From NCBI GenBank assembly GCA_016868815.1, contig VGFQ01000010.1, forward strand, positions 1-64,000: a stretch of DNA of 64,000 bases, written 5' to 3'. The first letter of the stretch is position 1. The number at the start of each line of letters is the position of its first letter. This document shows positions 1 to 9,901 of the stretch, piece by piece. A program made the translations under genes and the position numbers. Under the pieces are notes generated by a model that saw only the letters and a list, made by a program, of their open reading frames with translations, made no database searches and was not told the DNA's origin. The stretch comes from Bacteroidota bacterium. Its GTDB lineage: Bacteria > Bacteroidota > Bacteroidia > Chitinophagales > Chitinophagaceae.

Positions 1-431
1 TCACCCTGAATGGAATCACCTGGAACAATTCTGTCCGGTTCCGCATCCAAGTCAACGCGGCTGACCTCACCGACCAGATCTTCTTCGACGCCATCACCGT
101 CAAAGGAAGGACCAATACGACGGCAACGGGATCCACGGTCTCCCTCACTGCCGTCGCCAAACCCCTGGGCTTTGCCGGCATGGACGACCTGGAGGGGATG
201 GTGGAAGACCCCACGCTGCAGCTATTTCCCAACCCGGTCAAAAAACAATTGAGGATCGTCGGTGTCACCGCCATTAAAGAGGTCAGAATTTTTGCGACCT
301 CGGGGGCCTTGGTCGCCAGGCATCGGCGCACGACCCAGCCAGATGTATCGGGATTGCCTATAGGCCTATACATCGCAGAGATCGAAACAGTCAATGGCCA
401 AACCCATCGCAGGAGGTTTATCAAAGAATAA
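1..431 (+). CDS. 3' end of a T9SS-secreted protein (type A sorting domain)
   Basis: The reading frame is open from base 3 to the TAA at 429-431, so this is the C-terminal part of a gene that begins before the window. The last about 75 residues form a Por-secretion-tail (T9SS type A) sorting domain: an LFPNP start, a GLYIAEI strand and a final RRFIKE. In this family the domain directs a protein through the outer membrane and is removed or linked to the surface. The preceding residues look like the end of a beta-sandwich rich in Thr, Val and Asn. What the cargo does cannot be told from this fragment. Confidence 0.85.
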   Translation, partial: TLNGITWNNSVRFRIQVNAADLTDQIFFDAITVKGRTNTTATGSTVSLTAVAKPLGFAGMDDLEGMVEDPTLQLFPNPVKKQLRIVGVTAIKEVRIFATSGALVARHRRTTQPDVSGLPIGLYIAEIETVNGQTHRRRFIKE

Positions 432-453
432 CTGGATAGATCGTTTCATCATA

Positions 454-491
454 CAAAGGATGCAGCCACAGGATGAAGGCCGCATCCTTTG
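454..491. terminator. Hairpin between convergent genes
   Basis: CAAAGGATGC at 454-463 and GCATCCTTTG at 482-491 are perfect 10-bp inverted arms around an 18-nt loop. They lie in the 113-bp gap between two converging genes. There is no T-run, so a transcription-end or mRNA-stabilising hairpin is an inference from position. Confidence 0.4.
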
Positions 492-544
492 CATGTATAG
501 CCCCTGCCATTGCTTAGGCGTCTTGTATGAGGTGGGATACTGTC

Positions 545-3070
545 TTATGGAGTCTTTTTCATTTTCCGAATTGCTTCGAGTTTCCCGATGAACAGGCTTC
601 TGCCGTGGGTGCCGAGTACCATCTCTCCCTCCCGTTCCTGGATGGCGATGTCGTGGACCGGGATGGAGCGGGGCAGACCTTTCACAAAAGGCATAAAATG
701 TATTCCGCCATCGAGGCTGGCATAGGCACCGCCATCGGTCCCTACATACAGGATGCTGTCGGAGGCGGGGTCTTCCCGGATCACATTGACAGGTTCCAGG
801 GGTAGGACATTCCCGATGCGGGCCCATGACTGGCCGTAGTCCTCACTGCGGTAGACGTATGCGCTTGCGTGGTCTTGTCGGAATCCATTGAGGGTTAGGT
901 AGACGCGGCTTTTTGCATGTCTGGAAGCGACGATGCGGCTCACCCAGAGTCCCTGCGGAAGCCCGCCCTTGCCTTTCTTGTCGGGCTGTCCGAGTCGTGT
1001 CCAGGTATTACCGCCGTCTCGGGTTACATGGACATATCCGTCATCGCTGCCGGTGTATACGAGGCCGAAGGCCAGTGGGGACTCGCTGATGCAGGTGAGG
1101 GTACCGAAGGGAACGTCACCGGGCCGCTTCCCGCCCGTGAGGTCGCCGCTGAGGGTCTCGAAGCTTTCTCCGCGGTTCATGCTGCGGTGCAGTCGCTGTG
1201 AGCCCATGTATAGGATGTCCGGGTTGTGGGAGGACAGCAGGATGGGGGTCTGCCAGTTGAAGCGGAGCCGGTCTTCCTGCAGAGGTGGGGCGGTTGGCCG
1301 GATGGGCTTCATCTCTGTCGAGCCTTTGCTGAAGCGGAAATAACTGCCGAACTGCAGGCCGCTGTAGATGGTACTGTTATCCCGGGGGTCAACCTGCACC
1401 TGCATACCGTCGCCTCCGTTGAGGGCTTTATAGGTGTATTGCCCCCGGTCGATCCATTCTATTCCTTCTTTGTGGGTGGAAGGGCCGTACCAGGAGCCGT
1501 TGTCTTGCAGGCCGCCATACACGAGATAGGGCTTTGCCTGATCGGTTGTGATGGCATAGAATTGACCTACGGGGGGTGTATGCACTTTGAACCAGTTCTT
1601 TCCATCATCGTAGGTGATGTTGGCACCTCCGTCGTTGCCTGTCACTAGGTGGCTGTCATCTTTCGGGTTGATCCAACACGCATGCCAGTCGGCATGTGTG
1701 TTGGCCTTGTCCATCACCCGGAAGGTCTTCCCGCCATCGATGGATACATCTGCGCTGAAACCCAGGATGACAATCTTGTCCGGGTTTTGGGGGGAGGCGG
1801 TGATGTCCCCAAAATAATAACCATAGGTGTTGTATAGCCCCAGGGGCTTGTCGTGTGTCTTTGTCCAGTGTTGTCCTCCATCTTCGCTCCGGTATACTTC
1901 TGCCCCATAGATCTGGCTGGCGGAAGGGCCGGCGTCTTCCTGATAGAGGTGGTGGTATAGGGCGGTGGGGGGCAGGTTGCCTGTCTTGACCTGTTCTTTC
2001 AATGCGGCAGCCGTATAGCGCGGTCGGAGTCCATTTGAGCCTAAGAAGCGGTCGAGCTTTGCCTCTGGCAGTGCGAGGAACTGTTCTGCGGTAGGGGATT
2101 GGAAGTCTTCCAGCCGCAGTCGGGAGGTGTCTCGCGCGCTGGTGTCTGCCTTTCGGTTATAGTTGTCGACAATGGCATATACGCGGTCGGCCTTGGCTGC
2201 CGTGGTGGCGAGGCCGATGCGGCCGATGCCGTCGCCCTGCGGGAAGCCTGATTCTTCTCCGCTGATGCGTATCCACTGTTCTCCTCCGTCGGTGCTGCGA
2301 TAGATTCCCGATTCTTTTCCTCCTTCTACAAAGTTGGAGGCGCTGCGGGTGCGCTGCCAGGCGGATGCATAGAGTACATGGGGCTTCCCTGGTTGCATCT
2401 CAATGTCCACGGTACCGCTCGTTGTGCCGACAAAAAGGGTGCGGCGCCAGGTGTTTCCGCCATCTGTCGTCTTGTAGACACCGCGATCTGTGCTTGGGGA
2501 GTAGAGGGCCCCGAGCACCGCTACCCAGGCGGTGTTCGGATCGTCGGGATGCAGCAAGATGCGTCCGATATGGCGGGATTCAGCCAGTCCGACATGCTTC
2601 CAGTGCTGTCCGTTGTCGGAGCTGCGGTACACACCCAGGCCTGCATACGATGACCGGCTGCTGTTGACTTCGCCGGTGCCCACCCAAATGTCGTGGGTGG
2701 CCCAGTTGACGGCGATGTCTCCGATGCCGATGACGGCTTCCGTGTCGAAGATGGGCTCCAGGCTCTGTCCGTTGTTGACAGTATGCCACAACCCACCCGT
2801 GGCATAGGCGACGTAGAACTCTGAAGGCCTGGCTGGGTTGACGTCCACATCCACCACCCGTCCGCCCATGATGCTGGGGCCGATGTTGCGGAAAGCGATG
2901 TCCTTTAACAGCGATTTATCTTCTGCCATGCGTTTTTCTGCCAGACTTTTCATTCTTTCGTGACCAGGTGTCGGCATCGGCAGCCCTTGGGAAATGCCTT
3001 GGATGGGGATGGCCATGCACCACAGCAGGGCGGTGAGGGTAGGGCATAGCATGCGAACAGAAGATGCCAT
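545..3070 (-). CDS. Exported BNR/sortilin-type beta-propeller protein
   Basis: About 841 residues. The protein carries many Asp-box (BNR) repeats of the form S/T-x-D-x-G-x-x-W/F, for example SSDNGQHW, TTDGGNTW, STDGGEQW, SEDGGQHW, TYDDGKNW, TRDGGNTW and SEDYGQSW. This is typical of the VPS10/sortilin-like propeller proteins that are abundant in Bacteroidota and often annotated as glycosyl hydrolases without proof of activity. The frame is open to 3154, but the start at 3070 (or ATG 3052) gives a signal peptide with a hydrophobic core ending near GISQG. No T9SS tail is visible at the C-terminus. The next gene diverges only 34 bp away, so the two promoters must overlap. Substrate unknown. Confidence 0.85.
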   Translation of the reverse strand: MASSVRMLCPTLTALLWCMAIPIQGISQGLPMPTPGHERMKSLAEKRMAEDKSLLKDIAFRNIGPSIMGGRVVDVDVNPARPSEFYVAYATGGLWHTVNNGQSLEPIFDTEAVIGIGDIAVNWATHDIWVGTGEVNSSRSSYAGLGVYRSSDNGQHWKHVGLAESRHIGRILLHPDDPNTAWVAVLGALYSPSTDRGVYKTTDGGNTWRRTLFVGTTSGTVDIEMQPGKPHVLYASAWQRTRSASNFVEGGKESGIYRSTDGGEQWIRISGEESGFPQGDGIGRIGLATTAAKADRVYAIVDNYNRKADTSARDTSRLRLEDFQSPTAEQFLALPEAKLDRFLGSNGLRPRYTAAALKEQVKTGNLPPTALYHHLYQEDAGPSASQIYGAEVYRSEDGGQHWTKTHDKPLGLYNTYGYYFGDITASPQNPDKIVILGFSADVSIDGGKTFRVMDKANTHADWHACWINPKDDSHLVTGNDGGANITYDDGKNWFKVHTPPVGQFYAITTDQAKPYLVYGGLQDNGSWYGPSTHKEGIEWIDRGQYTYKALNGGDGMQVQVDPRDNSTIYSGLQFGSYFRFSKGSTEMKPIRPTAPPLQEDRLRFNWQTPILLSSHNPDILYMGSQRLHRSMNRGESFETLSGDLTGGKRPGDVPFGTLTCISESPLAFGLVYTGSDDGYVHVTRDGGNTWTRLGQPDKKGKGGLPQGLWVSRIVASRHAKSRVYLTLNGFRQDHASAYVYRSEDYGQSWARIGNVLPLEPVNVIREDPASDSILYVGTDGGAYASLDGGIHFMPFVKGLPRSIPVHDIAIQEREGEMVLGTHGRSLFIGKLEAIRKMKKTP

Positions 3071-3104
3071 AGATGGAAGTTTAGACTTGCAAAATAACAT
3101 ATCG

Positions 3105-3803
3105 ATGCATACCATCCTGCGCTGTGCATGGGCCGGAGTCCTCTCGCTCGCCATGGCCTTCGACAGCCATGCGCAAGACTATGTGCTAACAGAGCAAGGT
3201 GACACCATCAATCGAGTCGACAGCAAGGGGCTGCGACAAGGCCCTTGGATCCTGCATGTAGACCCTCTGCGGGGCCAGCCAGGCTACGAAGAGGAGGGGA
3301 TGTTCCGGGATGGAAAGAAGGAAGGTCCCTGGCGGCGGTTCACGCTGCAGGGAGATCTCTTGGCATTCGAAAACTATAAGAGAGGATTTCGGGATGGGAA
3401 GCAAACCTACTTCACCAAGATGGGGGAACTGCTGAGGGAAGAGTCGTGGAAGGCGGTCGATCCCGCCCATCCGTATGATACCATCGAAGTGCCAGACCTC
3501 GACAACCCCATGGTATCTTATACTAAGGTCGTGAAGTTGGAGTCAGACGAAGTACGGCATGGCACCTGGACCTACTACAACCCTTTAACCGGCGCGGTCA
3601 TGCAAAGAGAGACCTTTGTCTCCGGTCAAAAGCTGCGCATGCCAGACGGCCAGACGGTGCGGTCGCAGCCCATGGATACCATCACACAGGCTGACGTGCC
3701 TCCCGCGAAGGCCAAGGCAAAGCCCAAAGCAGTAGAAGACTGGGAGAAGAAGAATGCTGGAAAGAAACGAGTCACCCTACGGGATGGTCGGACAGGGGGG
3801 TAA
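3105..3803 (+). CDS. Exported MORN-repeat protein
   Basis: 232 residues. The frame is open from 2994, but the ATG at 3105 gives a clean signal peptide (MHTILRCAWAGVLSLAMAF, cleavage near SHAQ). The mature part contains repeats of the MORN_2/YwqK type: G-x-W runs such as GLRQGPWILH, GKKEGPWRRF, GFRDGKQTYF and VRHGTWTYY. In Bacteroidota such proteins are exported and of unknown role. The C-terminus is Lys-rich (PAKAKAKPKA). It is divergent from the propeller gene and is followed by a 490-bp gap. Confidence 0.75.
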   Translation: MHTILRCAWAGVLSLAMAFDSHAQDYVLTEQGDTINRVDSKGLRQGPWILHVDPLRGQPGYEEEGMFRDGKKEGPWRRFTLQGDLLAFENYKRGFRDGKQTYFTKMGELLREESWKAVDPAHPYDTIEVPDLDNPMVSYTKVVKLESDEVRHGTWTYYNPLTGAVMQRETFVSGQKLRMPDGQTVRSQPMDTITQADVPPAKAKAKPKAVEDWEKKNAGKKRVTLRDGRTGG

Positions 3804-4293
3804 ACCCGATAGTTGATAATCTTCTGAACTCCGGAGTGAAGTCGGATGGAATGGTCAAGTCATTCCTGTACAGCGAGAATCTAGTGACGTTTTTACTAAC
3901 GATAGCCTACAAGCCCCTGGGTCATTTTACAACCACCGGAATTGGTGCTGCGAGAAGCTGTACAGGATGTGAGGAGTACGATGGCAGAGGCTAAGAGACC
4001 GAGTACGAAAGCCAAGACAATACGTTTCATTGTGGTTTACTTTTGAATGTTTACCATCTTGTGTCTAGGAGACAGTGGGGTGGGTGGCACTTCAAAGGAT
4101 TGAATGAAAATGTTGGCTCAGGGTATGTAGACAAATCTATTACATATTACGTCTATATCAATGTAAATAACCTTAATTTATTTTTCCACAGATTCTTATA
4201 GTATTTTTACTAACCCGGAGCGGTGAAAAAAGAGTGGCCAAAGATGACCGTATCTCCTCATCATTAGCGAATTTCGTTTGATATCTGCCTTAC
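3804..4293. other. 490-bp intergenic region, no gene seen
   Basis: All frames are broken by stops and no RNA signature was recognised. The region turns AT-rich after about 4130. A 10-bp self-complementary site (ACTCCGGAGT, 3828-3837) lies near the end of the upstream gene, and TTTTTACTAAC occurs twice (about 3889 and 4205). The promoter of the exonuclease gene is expected in the last 100 bases, but no good TAnnTTTG match was found there. Confidence 0.5.
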
Positions 4294-5067
4294 ATGCATA
4301 TAATCTTACATAAGCCGTTAGCCTTTCTGGACCTGGAGACGACGGGCATCAATCTGGTGACAGACCGCATCGTGGAGGTCGCCATTGTGAAAGTGATGCC
4401 CGACGGATCCCAGCTAAGAAAAAGAAAGCTATTGAATCCGGGCGTGCCTATCCCGGCAGAATCCACCACCGTGCATGGCATTTCTGACGACATGGTGAAG
4501 GATGCTCCCACTTTCAAACTGGCAGCTAATGAAATCAGACAGTTTCTCGACGAATGCGACCTTGCCGGGTATAATTCCAACCGGTTCGACTGGCCACTGC
4601 TCGTAGAAGAATGTCTGCGGGCAGGGCTTGAGTTCGACATGTCAGGTCGGCGCATGATCGATGTGCAAAGGATCTTCCATGTCATGGAGCCCCGTACACT
4701 TACCGCTGCCCTGCGTTTCTACTGTGATGAGGAATTGACCAACGCCCACAGCGCCGAAGCCGATGCGGAGGCCACTTGGAAAGTCTTTAATGCCCAGCTG
4801 CAGCGGTATCCCTCCCTCGGCCAGACCCTCGACTCCGTATTAGCACAAATAGGTGATGAGCCGCTGGTGGATATGGCTCGCCGCTTCATCTGGGAGAAAG
4901 GCACTGAAGTTTTCAATTTCGGCAAATACAAAGGCCGGCCTGTGGCCGACGTGCTGAAGGCAGAGCCCCAGTACTATGACTGGATGATGAAAGGTGAATT
5001 TTCTTTGCATACCAAGCAGAAGCTATCAGAAATTTTCAAAAGGACCGCTCTGAAGATACCCATATAA
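4294..5067 (+). CDS. DnaQ-like 3'-5' exonuclease with ExoX-type C-terminal domain
   Basis: 257 residues. The N-terminal about 170 residues form a DEDDh exonuclease domain: Exo I FLDLETTG (D13, E15), Exo II around NRFDW (D99) and Exo III HSAEADA (H152, D157). The C-terminal part, about residues 205-245, with FNFGKYKGRPVADV and YYDWMM, matches the small domain found after the nuclease in ExoX-like proteins. It is probably a repair or proofreading exonuclease, sometimes labelled DNA polymerase III epsilon-like. It precedes the mannosyltransferase gene by 39 bp, but the functions are unrelated. Confidence 0.85.
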   Translation: MHIILHKPLAFLDLETTGINLVTDRIVEVAIVKVMPDGSQLRKRKLLNPGVPIPAESTTVHGISDDMVKDAPTFKLAANEIRQFLDECDLAGYNSNRFDWPLLVEECLRAGLEFDMSGRRMIDVQRIFHVMEPRTLTAALRFYCDEELTNAHSAEADAEATWKVFNAQLQRYPSLGQTLDSVLAQIGDEPLVDMARRFIWEKGTEVFNFGKYKGRPVADVLKAEPQYYDWMMKGEFSLHTKQKLSEIFKRTALKIPI

Positions 5068-5106
5068 GTAATATTTGAATGGCCCTGATCGCCCAGATAT
5101 AAATAA

Positions 5107-5862
5107 ATGGAGAAAATCGTCATCATACCTACCTACAACGAGCAGGAGAATATCGGTCCTATGATACGCCATGTCATGTCCATGGGAAAAAGCTATCATA
5201 TCCTGGTGGTGGATGATGACTCTCCGGATGGGACAGCCACCATCGTCAAAGCCATGCAAGCCGATTATCCTGATGCCCTTTTTATTGAAGAGCGAAAAGG
5301 AAAGCTGGGGCTGGGCACGGCTTATATCCATGGTTTCCGGTGGGCCATGCGCGCAGGCTATCAATTCATCTTCGAGATGGATGCCGACTTCTCCCATCAT
5401 CCAGATGACTTGGAGCGATTGTGCCAGGCTTGCCGGGAAGGTGCCGATATGGCCGTGGGCTCTCGCTATGTCAAAGGAGGACGTGTGGTGAACTGGCCGT
5501 TGGACCGAAACCTCCTCTCCAAATCTGCCGCCCTCTACACCCAGATGATCACCTGGCTGCCTGCCAATGATCCGACCGCCGGTTTTGTCTGCTATCGTCG
5601 GGAAGTGCTGGAGGCCATCAATCTCGATGCCATACGATTTGTGGGCTATGCTTTCCAGATAGAGATGAAGTTTGCCGTCTGGAAGTTAGGATTCCAGATC
5701 CGCGAAATTCCGATCGTCTTCACCGACCGGGAACGCGGGGTCTCCAAAATGAATAAAGGTATTATCAAAGAAGGCATCATTGGCGTACTCCTCATCCAAT
5801 GGCAGAGTTTTTTCCATAGCTATGCCGCCAAGGCAATGCCCCGCAGTGGCCTCACGACCTGA
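5107..5862 (+). CDS. Polyprenol-phosphate mannosyltransferase (GT2)
   Basis: 251 residues, GT-A fold glycosyltransferase of the DPM1 class. The start IIPTYNEQENI, the VVDDDSPDGT motif (sugar nucleotide and metal), the EMDADFSHHP acceptor-loop region and VGSRYVKGG are all present. The family transfers mannose from GDP-mannose to polyprenyl phosphate, giving a membrane donor for protein or glycan mannosylation. There is no C-terminal membrane domain, so it is the short soluble type. The exact sugar is an inference from the family. Confidence 0.88.
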   Translation: MEKIVIIPTYNEQENIGPMIRHVMSMGKSYHILVVDDDSPDGTATIVKAMQADYPDALFIEERKGKLGLGTAYIHGFRWAMRAGYQFIFEMDADFSHHPDDLERLCQACREGADMAVGSRYVKGGRVVNWPLDRNLLSKSAALYTQMITWLPANDPTAGFVCYRREVLEAINLDAIRFVGYAFQIEMKFAVWKLGFQIREIPIVFTDRERGVSKMNKGIIKEGIIGVLLIQWQSFFHSYAAKAMPRSGLTT

Positions 5863-5929
5863 TTCACCCATGGGGCTTTCCCATATGAACCGCTGACCTT
5901 GTCCTCCTGCTGAATAATATCTGTCAGCC

Positions 5930-6829
5930 ATGCTTGCGCACCAACGATCCTTCCTCTATCTACACCTGGCTATACTCCTGGCGGGCCTGACAGGTGTGCT
6001 GGGCAGATTGATTTCGTTGAATGAGGGACTGCTTGTTTGGTACCGAATGCTTTTCAGCTTGCTGGGGCTGCTAGGGTTGTGTGTCCTCACAGGAAAAGTA
6101 CCCAGCACTTCTCGTGCCGCCAGAAGCCGTTTGCTCGGTACGGGTGCACTGGTTGCCCTTCACTGGGTGTTTTTCTACGGTAGCATCAAATATGCGAATG
6201 TATCCGTCGGGCTGGTGTGCTTTTCTTCCATGTGCTTCTTCACCGTCCTGCTGGAGCCCCTGCTGTTGCGCCGGCGACTCGATTTTGCCGAGCTCTTGCT
6301 GGGGTTTTTGGTGATGGTAGGTATATGGATCATCTTTCAATTCGAAGCGAGATTTCGCATTGGGGTCGTGCTGGGCATCATCTCTTCCCTCTTGGCAGCC
6401 GTCTTCACCATCTTCAACAAGCGTTGGCTGGAAAAAGACTCCCCACAGACCGTCAACTTCTATGAGATGGCCGGTGGCTGTATTTCTTTAACGTTGCTCT
6501 TACCCATTTATACGGCTTTTTTTCCGCCGGACCATTGGCTGCCCACTCCTTCAGACTTCGGTTGGCTTATGGTACTGAGTATGCTCTGTACGGTGCTGGC
6601 CATACGGCTCTCCCTGGTAGCACTCCAGCATGTATCTCCCTTTACGGTTAATCTCAGCTACAACCTGGAGCCGGTCTATGGTATCCTCCTAGCCTTTTGG
6701 ATATACGGCGAAAACCGTCTCCTCGGGACAGGCTTTTTTATAGGACTCTTCATCATCGTGTTATCAGTCGCATTACAAACAGTGAGGGTCTGGTACCAGC
6801 GCACTGCAAAAAAAAGTGGAACCAATTGA
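5930..6829 (+). CDS. EamA/DMT-family transporter
   Basis: 299 residues, almost entirely hydrophobic with about ten predicted membrane helices in two similar halves, as in the drug/metabolite transporter superfamily. Family signatures include the VSVGLVCFSSMCFF segment in helix 3-4 and the late SLVALQHVSPFTVNLSYNLEPVYG segment, which resembles the EamA repeat. The substrate cannot be predicted. It is probably the last gene of the run that starts at 4294. Confidence 0.85.
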   Translation: MLAHQRSFLYLHLAILLAGLTGVLGRLISLNEGLLVWYRMLFSLLGLLGLCVLTGKVPSTSRAARSRLLGTGALVALHWVFFYGSIKYANVSVGLVCFSSMCFFTVLLEPLLLRRRLDFAELLLGFLVMVGIWIIFQFEARFRIGVVLGIISSLLAAVFTIFNKRWLEKDSPQTVNFYEMAGGCISLTLLLPIYTAFFPPDHWLPTPSDFGWLMVLSMLCTVLAIRLSLVALQHVSPFTVNLSYNLEPVYGILLAFWIYGENRLLGTGFFIGLFIIVLSVALQTVRVWYQRTAKKSGTN

Positions 6830-6909
6830 CAGACGCTGTCATTTTCACTGATGCTGGACTAGAATGTTCAAAACATACTCCTTTCCAATAACGGTATCCC
6901 CTCAAAAAC

Positions 6910-6917
6910 TACCTTTG
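6910..6917 (+). promoter_or_regulatory. Promoter -7 element of the S9 peptidase gene
   Basis: TACCTTTG matches the Bacteroidota -7 consensus TAnnTTTG and lies 43 bp before the ATG at 6961. A clear -33 TTG is not seen at the usual distance. Confidence 0.45.
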
Positions 6918-6960
6918 ATTTAACAGTGCTCCAAAGCTTATACGACCCATCTTACTGCTT

Positions 6961-9852
6961 ATGAGACTCTCTATCGTTTGCACCCTCTGCCTGATCCTTG
7001 TATTTCCAGCCGCAGCTCAGAAAAAATCGCTCGACCACAGTGTCTATGATACCTGGGAGAGTATGGGTGAAAGTAGCATCAGTGCCAACGGGCAGTGGGT
7101 CGCCTTTGTTACGGACTTGCAGGAAGGTGACGGCAGACTTACGGTCCTCCGATCAGATGGCACCCAAAGAACGGTATTCCCAAGGGCATATGGGATTGCT
7201 TTCAGCCCCGACAGCCGGCAGCTTGTCTTCCGCATCAAACCTCCTTACGCCGTCACACGCCAGGCCCGCATCCAAAAGAAAAAGCCGGAAGACATGCCCA
7301 AAGACTCGCTGGCCATCTTTTTGCTGGGCACCGATTCCGTCATCCGCTACCCGGCAGTCAAAGGCTACCGCATGCCACAGGATGACCGAGAGGGCTGGCT
7401 GGCGATCCATTTTGAAAAAGCGCTTGCCGATACAGCTACAAAAGCCCGTAAGCCGATGGATGAAGCAGTCGCACACCCCTCAGATGTCCCTGCCCATGCA
7501 GATCTCGACAAGGATTCCATTCGGCAACCGTTGCTGTGGGATGCAGAAGTAGAGGAACAAGCCCCGGGTGCTGGCGAGGGTACCGAGCTCCTGGTGCGAT
7601 ACCTGCCAAGCGGGGAACAATATCGGCTGTCATCTGTCCGATCATACGTCTGGAGCCGAACGGGACGTATCCTCGTGGTAGAAGGAAGGGCTTCCAAGTC
7701 CATACCTGGCAGCCGAAACAACTTGACTGTCTGGCGGTCTACCGAACGGAGGGCAGACACCATCCACCAAGGAGCGAACGACTACCGCAGCCTTGCTACC
7801 GATGAAGCAGGCCGCCAGGTGGCCTTTGTCGCGGAGCGCGACAGTTCCTCCAAAGCTCTGCAACGGTTCTATAAGCTCTGGTATTGGTTAAATGGCTATG
7901 ATTCGGCACGTCTTGTGGTTGACCGTCACCATGCCGGCATGCCTCTGCAATGGGCCGTTAGTGAACATGCCAACGTCTCCTTCAGCCGCAGCGGATCTCG
8001 GCTATTCTTCGGCACGGCCCCTGTACGCCCGCCCCGAGACACGTCTATGCCTGAGATTGACAGGGTACGGCTGGATGTCTGGCACTATAAAGATGAATAC
8101 CTGCAGCCCCAGCAGCTGCGCAGTCTCGACAGAGACCTAAAGCGGAGTTACCTGGCGGTGTGGGATATCGCCTCTGGCAACATGGTACAGTTGGCAGACC
8201 CCAAGCTTCCCCAGGTCATGCCCTCGGCGGAAGGCGATGGGGCCTATTTCACTGGCAGTACAGATGTCCAAACCCGCCTACAAGCCCAGTGGCGAGGCCG
8301 CAGCTTCGACGACGTCTTCGCCGTACGCGTCTCTGACGGAGCCCGTATCCCTGTCATCAAAGGATTGAACGGGAATGCCCTACCTTCCCCCTCGGGTCGC
8401 TACATCTTCTGGTATGATGCGACCACCCGCCAGTATGTCACCTGGTCCAGCGGCCAGACACACAGGATTTCTTCGAAGGTAGCGGTCCCCCTCTACGATG
8501 AGCGTTTTGACATGCCCGACGATCCGATGCCTTATGGGATCCTGCGCTGGACGAAAGGCGACTCCTCCCTCCTTGTGTACGACCGCTATGACGTCTGGAA
8601 GCTCGACCCGGAGGGACTTCGCTCCCCCGTCTGCCTAACCCGCTGCCAGGGCCGCGCCACCGGCGTCATCTATCGCTATATCCCACTCGATCCGGAAGAG
8701 CGGTATCTGACCCCCGGCAGCCAGCTGCTCCTGAGAACCTTCCATGAATCGAGCAAGGCAACGGGACTTGCGATGCTGCACTTGCCGGCAGACCATTCCT
8801 CGCAGGGGCAATCGCCCAGGCTCCTGTTGTCTGGCGACTTCCAGCTTGGCCGGGTCACAAAGGCGAGGGAAGCGGCTCAGTACCTATTTACCCGCGAGCG
8901 TTTTTCAGCGTCGCCCGACCTATATCTCTCGTCGGATCTGGTCAACAGCCAGCGCCTCAGCCACCTCAACCCGCAACAGTCACAGTATCTCTGGGGAACG
9001 GCGGAGCTTTTCACCTGGAAGGCGTACAACGGCCAGAAGGCTACAGGCATCCTCTACAAGCCGGACGACTTCGACCCGAGCAAAAAGTATCCTTTGATTG
9101 CGTATTTCTATGAGCGACTTTCTGATGGCCTTCATACCTACCTGCCGCCGGCGCCCACTCCGAGCCGGCTAAATATTTCATTCTTTGTCAGCCGCGGGTA
9201 TCTGGTGCTTGCGCCTGACATATATTATCGCAATGGCTATCCCGGGAGGTCTGCGTACGACTATGTGGTGAGCGGCGTACGAGCCGTTGTTAAGAAGGGC
9301 TGGGCCGACAGTACGAGGCTGGGACTGCAAGGGCAAAGCTGGGGCGGGTATCAGGCCTCTTATATCATTACCCGCACGCCTCTTTTCCGAGCGGCATGGG
9401 CCGGGGCGCCCGTCGTCAACATGACCAGTGCCTATGGCGGTATCCGATGGGAGTCAGGCCTCAACCGACAATTCCAATATGAGCACTCCCAGTCGCGCAT
9501 CGGCGCCACCCTCTGGCAGAAACCGGGGCTCTATATGGAGAACTCCCCCCTTTTCCATCTGGAGAAGGTAAAGACCCCCCTGGTCATTATGGCCAATGAT
9601 GCCGACGGGGCAGTCCCCTGGTATCAGGGCATCGAGTTCTTCACGGCCATGCGCCGGCTCGGGAAGCCTGTCTGGATGCTGAATTACAACGGAGAGGCAC
9701 ATAACCTCGTGGAGCGCAAGAACCGTAAAGACATCCAGGTACGAGAACAGCAGTTCTTCGACTGGCTGCTGAAAGGGGAGAAGCCTACCCGTTGGCTCAC
9801 GGAGGGTGTTCCTGCCACGGAGAAGGGCAGGGAATGGGGACTTGGGTACTAG
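6961..9852 (+). CDS. S9 family (prolyl oligopeptidase-like) serine peptidase, exported
   Basis: 963 residues. The signal peptide is MRLSIVCTLCLILVFPAAAQ. Residues about 25-650 contain beta-propeller-like repeats. The C-terminal alpha/beta-hydrolase domain has GQSWGGYQ with nucleophile S793, then D882 in NDADGAVPW and H914 in GEAHNL, a complete catalytic triad. Family members cut dipeptides or small peptides in the periplasm. The long insert after the second propeller blade (around residues 150-185, rich in Lys and Asp) is usual for the large Bacteroidota subgroup. It appears to be transcribed alone. Confidence 0.9.
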   Translation: MRLSIVCTLCLILVFPAAAQKKSLDHSVYDTWESMGESSISANGQWVAFVTDLQEGDGRLTVLRSDGTQRTVFPRAYGIAFSPDSRQLVFRIKPPYAVTRQARIQKKKPEDMPKDSLAIFLLGTDSVIRYPAVKGYRMPQDDREGWLAIHFEKALADTATKARKPMDEAVAHPSDVPAHADLDKDSIRQPLLWDAEVEEQAPGAGEGTELLVRYLPSGEQYRLSSVRSYVWSRTGRILVVEGRASKSIPGSRNNLTVWRSTERRADTIHQGANDYRSLATDEAGRQVAFVAERDSSSKALQRFYKLWYWLNGYDSARLVVDRHHAGMPLQWAVSEHANVSFSRSGSRLFFGTAPVRPPRDTSMPEIDRVRLDVWHYKDEYLQPQQLRSLDRDLKRSYLAVWDIASGNMVQLADPKLPQVMPSAEGDGAYFTGSTDVQTRLQAQWRGRSFDDVFAVRVSDGARIPVIKGLNGNALPSPSGRYIFWYDATTRQYVTWSSGQTHRISSKVAVPLYDERFDMPDDPMPYGILRWTKGDSSLLVYDRYDVWKLDPEGLRSPVCLTRCQGRATGVIYRYIPLDPEERYLTPGSQLLLRTFHESSKATGLAMLHLPADHSSQGQSPRLLLSGDFQLGRVTKAREAAQYLFTRERFSASPDLYLSSDLVNSQRLSHLNPQQSQYLWGTAELFTWKAYNGQKATGILYKPDDFDPSKKYPLIAYFYERLSDGLHTYLPPAPTPSRLNISFFVSRGYLVLAPDIYYRNGYPGRSAYDYVVSGVRAVVKKGWADSTRLGLQGQSWGGYQASYIITRTPLFRAAWAGAPVVNMTSAYGGIRWESGLNRQFQYEHSQSRIGATLWQKPGLYMENSPLFHLEKVKTPLVIMANDADGAVPWYQGIEFFTAMRRLGKPVWMLNYNGEAHNLVERKNRKDIQVREQQFFDWLLKGEKPTRWLTEGVPATEKGREWGLGY

Positions 9853-9883
9853 ACGGTAGGCGACTGCCGACGTGTATGTGCCA

Positions 9884-9898
9884 GCAGACTAAGTCTGC
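9884..9898. terminator. Short hairpin between convergent genes
   Basis: GCAGACT and AGTCTGC are inverted arms with one base between them, in the 49-bp gap between the S9 peptidase gene and a converging gene. A role in ending transcription is inferred from position only. No T-run is present. Confidence 0.3.
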
Positions 9899-9901
9899 CT
9901 G

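Noticed and set aside
366-827. Long minus-strand frame that overlaps the propeller gene
   Set aside because: Arg/Pro/His-rich translation typical of an antisense frame in GC-rich DNA; the overlapping frame is a clear protein.
2994-3104. N-terminal extension of the MORN-repeat protein
   Set aside because: It would bury the signal peptide and overlap the start of the divergent gene; ATG 3105 is better.
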